Source of the DNA: Oscillibacter sp. | Lineage (GTDB): Bacteria > Bacillota > Clostridia > Oscillospirales > Oscillospiraceae | Assembly (NCBI GenBank): GCA_022796315.1 | Contig: JAAWIL010000141.1 | Location: 1-5,426 of the forward strand | Direction: 5' to 3' | Length of the DNA: 5,426 nucleotides | Part shown: positions 1-5,332 of the stretch, piece after piece | How the letters are laid out: each line of letters starts with the position of its first letter | How positions within the stretch are numbered: the first letter of the stretch is position 1 | Translations under genes and position numbers: made by a program | The notes under the pieces: model-generated | The model's database searches: none | Seen by the model: only the letters and a program-made list of their open reading frames with translations | Told to the model about the DNA's origin: nothing

Positions 1-249
1 GGGGATGCGGCCCACGGAGTACATCTTCTCCTCAAAGTCCACGCTGAGGGGGAAGAAGTCGATGCCGTCCCGGGGACGGGCGGAGGCGGTGGCGCACACG
101 AGAACCCGGGTGTCGCCGTAGCCCACCATGACGGCGGCGTTGGCCAGCTCGGCCAGCTTCCCCACTTCCAGGAAGAGGGGGCGTCCGGCCAGCTCCATTT
201 CGTACCTGCGGTAGTTGGGGAACTGTCTCTTGGTGATGATGGTAGACAT
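1..249 (-). CDS. pnp: Polyribonucleotide nucleotidyltransferase (PNPase), N-terminal 83 residues, cut by window edge
   Basis: PNPase is the phosphate-dependent 3'-to-5' exoribonuclease of mRNA decay, a cytoplasmic trimer that usually has about 700 residues. Only the first 83 codons lie here and the frame is open to position 1. The translation begins MSTIITKRQFPNYRRYEMEL and continues through a G-R-P-L-x-L-E-x-G-K-L-A-x-L-A-N-A-A-V stretch, the G-D-T-R-V-L-V motif (about residues 43-49) and F-F-P-L-S-V-D-F-E-E-K-M-Y near the end. This is the standard start of the first RNase PH-like domain. The ATG at 247-249 has AAGGAG (257-262) seven bases upstream, which settles the start. It lies downstream of rpsO on the same strand, the common bacterial order, but about 350 bp of non-coding DNA and a terminator separate them. 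I saw no convincing promoter directly in front of pnp, so it may depend on readthrough from rpsO or on a promoter I could not recognise. Confidence 0.96.
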   Translation of the reverse strand, partial: MSTIITKRQFPNYRRYEMELAGRPLFLEVGKLAELANAAVMVGYGDTRVLVCATASARPRDGIDFFPLSVDFEEKMYSVGRIP

Positions 250-298
250 GGTTAAGCTCCTTTTCGATTTTAGAATGTCTCCCCAGGAGCGGACCCGT

Positions 299-350
299 TT
301 AGCACTTGAAACCGGGCTTGACCGGAGTCAGGCGCGCTTTCAACTGCTAA
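299..350. other. Imperfect 52-nt hairpin in the pnp leader
   Basis: The outer arms TTAGCACTTGAAA (299-311) and TTTCAACTGCTAA (338-350) pair over 13 bp with one mismatch. An inner stem pairs 316-322 with 327-333 (one G-T pair) around the loop CGGA, and a small internal loop lies between the two stems. No T-run follows on either strand, so it does not look like a terminator. In the pnp transcript it would lie about 50 nt upstream of the start codon. In E. coli a hairpin in the same operon position is cut by RNase III and allows PNPase to control its own synthesis; an equivalent role here is only inference from position. The right foot of the hairpin is the target triplet of the neighbouring mobile element. 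Confidence 0.6.
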
Positions 351-514
351 GAACCTGTATTCATAATCGGGGGATGCCGGATGGATGAGGATTTTTCTCG
401 TCAGACAAGGAGATGTTCCGCAGCAATCCTGACGGATTGCAAGGAACGGCGACGCGGTATGGCGGGAAAAAGACCGCCCAGACGGCGTTCATCGGTTGTG
501 AATACAGGTTCTAA
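348..514. mobile_element. MITE-like element, complete copy (161 bp plus TAA target duplications)
   Basis: The core is 351-511. Its ends, GAACCTGTATTCA (351-363) and TGAATACAGGTTC (499-511), are perfect 13-bp inverted repeats. Extending them to 34 bp gives 26 matching positions (351-384 against 478-511). TAA stands directly outside both ends (348-350 and 512-514), as a 3-bp target duplication would. There is no ORF of note inside, so it cannot encode a transposase and would need one in trans. Inside lie a perfect 7-bp stem with loop TGAC (423-440) and a weaker hairpin at 461-478. The left part matches the sequence at 5333-5426 in order and spacing. TNA duplications with GAGCCTGTT-like ends are known for IS5-family (IS427-type) elements; assigning this repeat to them is inference. 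Confidence 0.8.
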
Positions 515-555
515 AGGATCGGTGGGCTCCTGAGGGCGGGGGGCCGGGGGTGCTC

Positions 556-589
556 ACGAAACAAAGGCGGCGCAGTTTCCCGCGCCGCC
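556..589 (-). terminator. Intrinsic terminator of rpsO
   Basis: On the minus strand, just after the rpsO stop codon, GGCGGCGC and GCGCCGCC (plus positions 582-589 and 566-573) form a perfect 8-bp GC stem with an 8-nt loop. It is followed by TTTGTTTCGT (565-556). The T-tract is interrupted, so some readthrough into pnp is possible. Confidence 0.85.
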
Positions 590-597
590 CCCGTTCA

Positions 598-864
598 TTA
601 CTTACGGATACCGAGTTTTGCAATCAGGGCGCGGTAGCGCTCAATGTCCTTCTTCTGGAGGTAGTCCAGCAGGCTGCGGCGCTTACCGACCATCTTCAGC
701 AGGCCGCGGTTGGAGTGCTTGTCCTGGGGGTTGGCCCGCATGTGCTCGGTGAGGATGTTGATCCGCTCCGTCAGGATGGCGATCTGGACCTCGGGAGAGC
801 CGGTGTCCCCCTCGTGGGTACGGTTGGCGTCGATGATGGCGCTCTTCTGCTCTTTTCTCAGCAT
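598..864 (-). CDS. rpsO: 30S ribosomal protein S15
   Basis: S15 is a primary binder of the 16S rRNA central domain and nucleates assembly of the small-subunit platform. The product has 88 residues, the normal family length, and carries the diagnostic stretches T-G-S-P-E-V-Q-I-A (21-29), D-K-H-S-N-R-G-L-L (48-56) and G-K-R-R-S-L-L-D-Y-L (60-69). The usual HSRRGLL reads HSNRGLL here, an Asn in place of the first Arg. I chose the ATG at 862-864 because AAAGGTGG (873-880) stands eight bases before it. An in-frame GTG at 874-876 would add four residues but lies inside that ribosome binding site. The gene has its own promoter, a structured leader and a strong terminator, and pnp lies downstream on the same strand. 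S15 controls its own translation through its leader in several bacteria. Confidence 0.98.
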   Translation of the reverse strand: MLRKEQKSAIIDANRTHEGDTGSPEVQIAILTERINILTEHMRANPQDKHSNRGLLKMVGKRRSLLDYLQKKDIERYRALIAKLGIRK

Positions 865-980
865 GGTTGGTTCCACCTTTCTTGATTTGTCCCCTCAGGA
901 CCGCGCTCAGGGGCGGTGAAGGTCCGCAAAGCGAGGCTCTGGGGCGCGGAGGACAGCCTCCGGCGCATGAGAGTCATGCA
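865..980 (-). promoter_or_regulatory. Structured rpsO leader, candidate S15 autoregulatory region
   Basis: The leader is about 115 nt, judged from the promoter position. It contains several stems that cannot all form together. A perfect 6-bp stem with a 4-nt loop lies at 947-962, and a competing pairing joins 933-938 with 955-960. Nearer the gene, 891-895 can pair with 909-913, or 898-902 with 921-925, or 900-904 with 913-917. The proximal stems end about ten bases before the ribosome binding site. S15 leaders in other bacteria fold into alternative structures that S15 binds to block translation. This one fits in place and layout, but I could not match it to a known S15 leader class. Confidence 0.5.
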
Positions 981-986
981 CAGAAG

Positions 987-1015
987 ATGATAACACAAGG
1001 ATTTCCTATTGTAAA
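987..1015 (-). promoter_or_regulatory. Sigma-A type promoter of rpsO
   Basis: On the minus strand the -35 is TTTACA (1010-1015) and the -10 is TATCAT (987-992), five of six to consensus, with a 17-bp spacer. TG one base before the -10 makes it an extended -10. Transcription should start near 980. It diverges from the promoter of the GntR operon, with 45 bp between the two -35 boxes. Confidence 0.85.
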
Positions 1016-1060
1016 GAGGAAAATACGGATTCCGGGGACAGAAAAAATTCTTCCCCCCTC

Positions 1061-1090
1061 TTGACAGAGGGTTTCCCCCCATGGTATGCT
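1061..1090 (+). promoter_or_regulatory. Promoter of the GntR-ABC operon
   Basis: A consensus -35 TTGACA (1061-1066) is followed by an 18-bp spacer and TATGCT (1085-1090), with TG one base upstream as an extended -10. The predicted start near 1097 lies inside the palindromic operator, which would let a repressor block initiation. The -35 also sits in the centre of a 6-bp inverted repeat (1056-1071). Confidence 0.75.
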
Positions 1091-1114
1091 AACTGTACTA
1101 GTACGGTTAGTACA
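1089..1114. promoter_or_regulatory. Nested palindromic operator, likely bound by the GntR regulator
   Basis: Two dyads overlap. One is a 22-bp palindrome (1089-1110) with ten of eleven base pairs matching and a perfect GTACTAGTAC core (1095-1104). The other is TGTACTA, seven bases, TAGTACA (1094-1114) with perfect arms. They cover the end of the -10 and the expected transcription start, and end 19 bp before the regulator's start codon. The position and GTAC-type half sites fit autorepression by a YtrA-type GntR protein; which dyad is bound is not known. Confidence 0.72.
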
Positions 1115-1133
1115 GATGAAAGGAAGTGACGCC

Positions 1134-1493
1134 ATGATCAGCCTGAACTACCGGGACTCCCGGCCGATCTATGAACAGATCAAGGATGAACTGAAGAAGC
1201 TGATCGTCACCGGCGCCCTGGCGGCGGAGGAGCGATTGCCCTCCGTGCGGACCCTGGCAACCCAGCTCTCCATCAACCCCAACACGATCCAGCGGGCTTA
1301 CAACGAGCTGGAGGGGGAGGGGTACATCTTCTCGATTCCCGGGAAGGGGAGCTTTGCCACGGCCAACGCGGGCACCGACGACACAAAGAAGCGGCAGCTG
1401 CTGGAGAAGATCCGGGAGCTCCTGGCGGAGCTGCGGTACCTGGGGACGACCCAGGAGGAGCTGCTGGCGCTGGTAAAGGAGGAGACGGAATGA
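1134..1493 (+). CDS. GntR-family transcriptional regulator, YtrA type
   Basis: A 119-residue DNA-binding regulator. Residues 11-75 form the GntR winged helix-turn-helix: P-I-Y-E-Q-I-K at the start, L-P-S-V-R-T-L-A (35-42), N-P-N-T-I-Q-R-A-Y-N-E-L-E (48-60) and the wing G-Y-I-F-S-I-P-G-K-G-S-F (63-74). The tail is only about 45 residues of charged helix, with no FCD or UTRA ligand-binding domain. That is typical of the YtrA subfamily, which is usually about 120-130 residues and encoded next to ABC transporters. The ATG at 1134 has AAGGAAG (1120-1126) in front of it; the in-frame ATG at 1086 lies inside the promoter and operator and is rejected. The stop overlaps the next gene's start as ATGA, suggesting coupled translation. 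It probably represses its own operon through the operator at 1089-1114. The inducer is unknown; relatives often respond to cell-envelope stress. Confidence 0.93.
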   Translation: MISLNYRDSRPIYEQIKDELKKLIVTGALAAEERLPSVRTLATQLSINPNTIQRAYNELEGEGYIFSIPGKGSFATANAGTDDTKKRQLLEKIRELLAELRYLGTTQEELLALVKEETE

Positions 1494-2383
1494 TTGAAGT
1501 GAGAGACGCCGTGAAGCGCTTTGACGGCTTCGCAGCCCTGGACGGGGCCACGCTGACGGTTCCGGAGGGCAGTGTCTACGGCCTGGTGGGCCCCAACGGC
1601 GCGGGCAAGTCCACCCTGATCCGGCACCTGACGGGCATCTACCGCCAGGACGGCGGCACAGTGCGGGTGGACGGCCAGGAGATCTGGGAGAACACGGCCC
1701 TGAAGGCCCGGATCGCCGCCATTCCAGACGACTGGTACTACTTCGCCCAGGCCACCATCCGGGACATGTGCCGGTTTTACCGGGGCTTCTACCCGGAGTT
1801 CTCCATGGAGCGGTATGAGAAGCTGAAAGAGGTCTTCGCCATTGACGAGAAGCGGACCATCCGCCGCCTCTCCAAGGGGATGCAGAAGCAGGCGGCCTTC
1901 TGGCTGACCCTGTGCTGCATGCCGGACTACCTGATCCTGGACGAGCCTGTGGACGGCCTGGACCCGGTGATGCGGCGGCAGGTGTGGTCCCTGGTCATGA
2001 GCGACGTGGCCCAGCGGGGCACCACGGTGCTGGTGAGCTCCCACCACCTGCGGGAGCTGGAGGACGTGTGCGACCACGTGGGCATCATGGACCACGGGAA
2101 GGTCCTGCTGGAGCGGAGCCTGGAGCAGCTCCAGGACAACATGGTGAAGCTCCAGGTGGTGTTCCGGGACGGCAGCGAGGTGCCCGAGGACCTGCCGGTG
2201 CTCCACGCCTCCCGGCTGGGGCGGATTCACACCCTGATTATGCGCATGGGGGCCGAGGAGGCCCAGGCACGGGTGGCGGCCTGCGGTCCTCTGCTGGTGG
2301 ACGCGGTGCCCCTGACCCTGGAGGAGATCTTTATCTATGAATTGGGAGGTGCGGACTATGCGGTCAAAGACATCCTTCTTTAA
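1490..2383 (+). CDS. ABC transporter ATP-binding protein, YtrB-like
   Basis: This 297-residue protein is the cytoplasmic ATPase of an ABC transporter and would power the permease encoded next. It shows Walker A G-P-N-G-A-G-K-S-T (34-42), signature L-S-K-G-M-Q-K-Q (127-134, a variant of LSGGQ), Walker B Y-L-I-L-D-E-P (147-153), D-loop G-L-D-P (156-159) and H-loop His185. The usual Q-loop glutamine after strand P appears as Asp (A-A-I-P-D-D, 76-81). The region C, W/F-rich stretch R-F-Y-R-G-F-Y-P-E-F (95-104) is common in YtrB-like and lantibiotic-type ATPases. Residues from about 205 form an extra C-terminal domain. Start: ATG overlapping the regulator's stop, with AAAGGAGGAG (1475-1484) upstream. 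Its end overlaps the permease start by 26 bp. The substrate cannot be told from the sequence. Confidence 0.93.
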   Translation: MIEVRDAVKRFDGFAALDGATLTVPEGSVYGLVGPNGAGKSTLIRHLTGIYRQDGGTVRVDGQEIWENTALKARIAAIPDDWYYFAQATIRDMCRFYRGFYPEFSMERYEKLKEVFAIDEKRTIRRLSKGMQKQAAFWLTLCCMPDYLILDEPVDGLDPVMRRQVWSLVMSDVAQRGTTVLVSSHHLRELEDVCDHVGIMDHGKVLLERSLEQLQDNMVKLQVVFRDGSEVPEDLPVLHASRLGRIHTLIMRMGAEEAQARVAACGPLLVDAVPLTLEEIFIYELGGADYAVKDILL

Positions 2384-4346
2384 CAGAACGCTGTTTCGCA
2401 AGAACCTGGCGCGGTTCTGGCCCCTGTGGGGCGGCGCGTCCTTCCTGGGGGCTCTGACGCCCCTGGCCATGCTGATGGAGCTGATCCGAATCCGGTTCCA
2501 GGTGGAGATCACGGCTCCGGAGATGGCGAGCGGCTATTACATGGTGCTGACCCAGATGGTGCCCGCCGTGTGTCTGGTGTACGCGGTGCTGTGCGCCCTG
2601 GCGGTGTGGAGCTACCTCTTCAACGCCCGGAGCGTGGGACTGCTCCACACCCTGCCCCTGAGCCGGAACGGGCTCTTTGTCACCAACGCGCTCTCGGGCC
2701 TTGCCATGATGGTGATCCCCTTCACCGTCACCGGGGCGCTGTGCCTTGCGGTCTCGGCGCTGACGGGGACGGTGGCCCCGGCGGCGCTGCTGGCGACGGT
2801 CCTGTGCGTGCTGGGGGAGTGCCTCTTCTACTTCGCCAGCGCCACCCTGATTGCCTTTATCACCGGCCACGGCGTGGCCATGGCGGCGCTGTATTTCATC
2901 TTCCACTTCCTGGCGGTGGGGATCGAGTACCTGCTACGGGTTCTGGCCAGCGGGTTCTACTTCGGCGTGATGGCCGATTCCGCGGGCGTGTCCCAGTGGC
3001 TGTCCCCCACCATAGCCCTGATGCGGGAGTTCACCTACGGCGAGGAGTATCAGGACGTCTTTGACGCCCGGTGGAATGTATACCGCACAACGCTCCAGTC
3101 CGTTCACCTGGAGAATGCCTGGATTGTGGCCCTGTATGCCCTGGTGGGCGCGGGGATGCTGGCGCTGGCGTGGCTGCTGTACCGCCGGCGGCGCAGTGAG
3201 AGCGCCGGGGACGTGGTGGCCGTGGGCTGGATGAAGCCGGTATTCCGCTATGGCTGCGCCCTGTGCGCCGCCCTGGCGGGAGGCATGGTGCTCTACAGCA
3301 TCTTCTGGGCCGGTTATCAGGGCGGCAGCCGCTACGAGGCCCTGCCAATGGGGATCTGTATGGTCCTCGCGGGGGTCCTGGGCTATTACATCGCCTCCAT
3401 GCTGCTGGCCAAGTCCCTGCGGATCTTCCGGACCACCTGGAAGGGCGCGGTGGGAACGGCTGCTGCGGCGGCGGTCCTCTGCGGCGTGATGGCTGGGGAC
3501 GTGCTGAGCATCGAGGACCGGCTGCCGGAGGCCGGGGACGTGGAGAGCGTTTGGTTCACCATGGACAACGGAATCAGCGGAAGGCTGGAGGACCAGGCGG
3601 AGATCCAGAAGATCGTGGAGGCCCACCGGGCGCTGCTGGCGGAGAAGGAGGACTTCAAGGCCAACGAAAACCGGGCCTACAACGAGCCAAACTGGAGCAA
3701 GGCCATGTTCTCGGTCTTCTACACGATGGAGAACGGGACCTCCCTGCGCCGCAGCTACTACCTGGATTATCACCAGGACGACCTGGAGAATCCGGACACG
3801 GCCATGGGGCGTCTGGCGGCCCTGGCCGTGGAGCCGGGCATCCAGCGGGCGAACCTGCTGAGGAGCGACATTGACCACTTCACCGGCGGCGAGATCGGGT
3901 GCTGGAAGCGCTCCACGAAGGAGCGGGTAACCATCAGCATCGACGCGGAGCAGGCCCAGGCCCTGTACGAGGCCATGGAGCGGGACATTGAGGCCGGACA
4001 CTTCGGCAAGACCACTTTCCGGGATCTGGCCTGGAGCCAGGAGGTCTACAACGAGAGTCTGTACTTCTACTATCAGACGGTCCCGAACGCCCAGAACGAC
4101 TACTCCACCTATTCCGCCAGCCACAGCGTCAGCTTCTCCGTCCACTGCACGGAGCTGATCCGGGCCCTGGAGGAGCTGGGCATCCTGGACGAGGACTACC
4201 AGCTGCTGACCCATGCGGAGGAGGAGCAGATGTACGGCGACGCCGCCTGGGGGGAAAACACGTCGGTGGAGGAGGATCTGGGGCTGATGGATCAACCCGT
4301 TCGCGCCGTGACGTTTTATAACGCCGAAACCGTGACGGCGGGGTAA
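2358..4346 (+). CDS. ABC transporter permease with large C-terminal non-membrane domain (possibly DUF6449 type)
   Basis: The product has 662 residues and is the membrane partner of the upstream ATPase. By eye it has nine hydrophobic segments at about 21-43, 67-88, 110-135, 142-168, 172-198, 254-275, 297-318, 329-351 and 363-385. The stretch F-N-A-R-S-V-G-L-L-H-T-L-P-L-S-R (88-103) after the second helix is the cytoplasmic loop motif typical of ABC-2 permeases. R-R-R-R (276-279) marks an inside boundary. Residues about 386-662 are soluble, acidic and Tyr-rich and carry no recognised enzymatic motif. An odd helix count places this tail outside the cell if the N-terminus is inside. Firmicute permeases with a C-terminal DUF6449 domain look like this; I make that match from memory. 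The start at 2358 has GGGAGGTG (2344-2351) six bases upstream; an in-frame ATG at 2337 lacks a comparable site. A single permease gene probably acts as a homodimer. Confidence 0.85.
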   Translation: MRSKTSFFNRTLFRKNLARFWPLWGGASFLGALTPLAMLMELIRIRFQVEITAPEMASGYYMVLTQMVPAVCLVYAVLCALAVWSYLFNARSVGLLHTLPLSRNGLFVTNALSGLAMMVIPFTVTGALCLAVSALTGTVAPAALLATVLCVLGECLFYFASATLIAFITGHGVAMAALYFIFHFLAVGIEYLLRVLASGFYFGVMADSAGVSQWLSPTIALMREFTYGEEYQDVFDARWNVYRTTLQSVHLENAWIVALYALVGAGMLALAWLLYRRRRSESAGDVVAVGWMKPVFRYGCALCAALAGGMVLYSIFWAGYQGGSRYEALPMGICMVLAGVLGYYIASMLLAKSLRIFRTTWKGAVGTAAAAAVLCGVMAGDVLSIEDRLPEAGDVESVWFTMDNGISGRLEDQAEIQKIVEAHRALLAEKEDFKANENRAYNEPNWSKAMFSVFYTMENGTSLRRSYYLDYHQDDLENPDTAMGRLAALAVEPGIQRANLLRSDIDHFTGGEIGCWKRSTKERVTISIDAEQAQALYEAMERDIEAGHFGKTTFRDLAWSQEVYNESLYFYYQTVPNAQNDYSTYSASHSVSFSVHCTELIRALEELGILDEDYQLLTHAEEEQMYGDAAWGENTSVEEDLGLMDQPVRAVTFYNAETVTAG

Positions 4347-4349
4347 TCC

Positions 4350-5039
4350 ATGGAGGTCCTGGACAGAAGAGCGCGCCGGCGGGCGAGAACCTGGAACCCC
4401 CGGTTCCTGGCGCTGTGCGGCGTCCTGGCGGCGCTGACCGCAGCGGTGATCCTCACGGCGGCGGTCCGGCTCCTGGGCGCGGCCTCCTCTCCCCGGGAGG
4501 CGGAGGAGAACCTGCCGGACTATGTGGAGCGGGATCTGCTGACGGTGAACGAGTGGTCCCGCCCCGGCGAGGCGCTGGAGACGGTGGAGGGCGTGGTGAT
4601 CCACTATGTGGGGAATCCCGGCACCTCCGCCCGGGCCAACCGGAACTACTTTGAGTCCCTGGCCGATGGGAGCGGCGGGGTGTATGCCTCCAGCCACTTC
4701 ATCGTGGGCCTGGAGGGGGAGGTGGTCCAGTGCGTGCCCCTGACGGAGATCGCCTACGCCTCCAACAGCCGCAACGGCGACACGATCTCCATCGAGGTCT
4801 GCCACCCGGACGAGACCGGGGAATACGGCCCGGAGACCTACCGCCGGGTGACGGAGCTGACGGCGTGGCTGTGCCGGGAGTTCCGCCTGGACCCGGAGAA
4901 GGACGTGATCCGGCACTACGACGTGTCGGGGAAGCTGTGCCCGCTGTACTACGTGGAGCACCAGGAGGCGTGGGAGCGGCTTTTGGCGGACGTGGAGGCG
5001 GAATTGGAGGCCCTGGAGGCGCCGGAACCGGAGGCATAA
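4350..5039 (+). CDS. Membrane-anchored N-acetylmuramoyl-L-alanine amidase (Amidase_2 family)
   Basis: A 229-residue zinc amidase expected to cut the bond between N-acetylmuramic acid and L-alanine in peptidoglycan. An Arg-rich N-terminus (residues 6-18) is followed by one hydrophobic helix (about 19-43) without an obvious signal peptidase site, so it is likely a signal anchor with the enzyme outside the membrane. The Amidase_2 fold spans about 64-205: V-V-I-H-Y-V-G-N (82-89), S-S-H-F-I-V-G (114-120), Q-C-V-P-L (127-131), I-S-I-E-V-C-H (146-152) and R-H-Y-D-V-S-G-K-L-C-P (188-198). By comparison with T7 lysozyme, His85, His189 and Cys197 are the zinc ligands and Lys195 the catalytic lysine, so it looks active. 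No cell-wall binding domain follows; the tail is short and Glu-rich. It starts three bases after the permease stop with only a weak G-rich site in front, so translation probably depends on coupling. Confidence 0.92.
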   Translation: MEVLDRRARRRARTWNPRFLALCGVLAALTAAVILTAAVRLLGAASSPREAEENLPDYVERDLLTVNEWSRPGEALETVEGVVIHYVGNPGTSARANRNYFESLADGSGGVYASSHFIVGLEGEVVQCVPLTEIAYASNSRNGDTISIEVCHPDETGEYGPETYRRVTELTAWLCREFRLDPEKDVIRHYDVSGKLCPLYYVEHQEAWERLLADVEAELEALEAPEPEA

Positions 5040-5161
5040 AAAATTTCTGAAAAATTTTTTAAAAATTTTGAAACAAAAGCCCCCTGAAAATCGTCTTATA
5101 GTATAGAGGGGCAGCCGGCGGCGGCTGTCCGGCAAGTGTCTGTGTGAAAGGAGCCTTCCCG
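5040..5161 (+). promoter_or_regulatory. AT-rich spacer with candidate promoter and leader hairpin of the small gene
   Basis: Positions 5038-5078 are almost pure A and T, in sharp contrast to the GC-rich surroundings; such tracts can act as UP elements. TATAGT (5097-5102) or TATAGA (5102-5107) could be a -10, but no good -35 stands at normal distance, since TTGAAA (5068-5073) is 23 bp away. Right after it lies a 9-bp GC-rich stem (5109-5117 with 5122-5130, one G-T pair, loop GCGG). It has no T-run, so it is not a terminator. CCCCT (5081-5085) and AGGGG (5107-5111) bracket the -10. I see no clear terminator for the upstream operon, so readthrough into the small gene is possible. Confidence 0.4.
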
Positions 5162-5332
5162 ATGGAGAAAAGTATGATGAGTGAGAACCTGTGGCGGGTG
5201 TGGGTAGACACCAGCCGGCGGATTGTGTCCTTCCATGAGGAGGAGGGTTGCAAGCTGCTGGAGTTCCGCAGCCGGGAGCTGTTTTTAAGCTGCGTGGATC
5301 AGTACACAGGGATGCAGTACCGGTATCAGTAA
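5162..5332 (+). CDS. Small hypothetical protein, 56 residues
   Basis: I do not recognise the family. The product is a soluble 56-residue protein without signal peptide or membrane helix. It is rich in aromatic and charged residues: W-R-V-W-V-D-T (11-17), I-V-S-F-H-E-E-E-G (21-29), L-L-E-F-R-S-R-E-L-F (32-41) and an ending Q-Y-T-G-M-Q-Y-R-Y-Q. Two cysteines (30 and 44) are present. The alternating hydrophobic pattern suggests a small beta-rich fold. The ATG at 5162 has AAAGGAG (5147-5153) eight bases upstream, a strong site that makes real translation likely; an in-frame GTG at 5144 overlaps that site and is rejected. It is separated from the amidase by 122 bp, so it may be its own unit. Its TAA stop is also the target triplet of the repeat that begins at 5333, so its C-terminal end could have been set by that insertion. 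Confidence 0.75.
   Translation: MEKSMMSENLWRVWVDTSRRIVSFHEEEGCKLLEFRSRELFLSCVDQYTGMQYRYQ

Noticed and set aside
865..876. GTG start adding four residues to S15
   Set aside because: The GTG is part of the ribosome binding site of the ATG at 864, and 88 residues is the normal S15 length.
1086..1133. Upstream ATG start for the GntR regulator
   Set aside because: It lies in the -10 and operator, upstream of the expected transcription start; the ATG at 1134 has a good ribosome binding site and gives the normal family N-terminus.
2337..2357. ATG start adding seven residues to the permease
   Set aside because: The ribosome binding site at 2344-2351 lies after it and is well spaced for the ATG at 2358.
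1298..2512. A 404-codon open frame on the minus strand opposite the ABC ATPase
   Set aside because: The plus-strand frame has all ABC motifs; this one has shadow-like composition with no domain.
5040..5075. A/T inverted repeats as a terminator of the amidase operon
   Set aside because: The possible stems contain only A-T pairs and have no GC hairpin; too weak to call.
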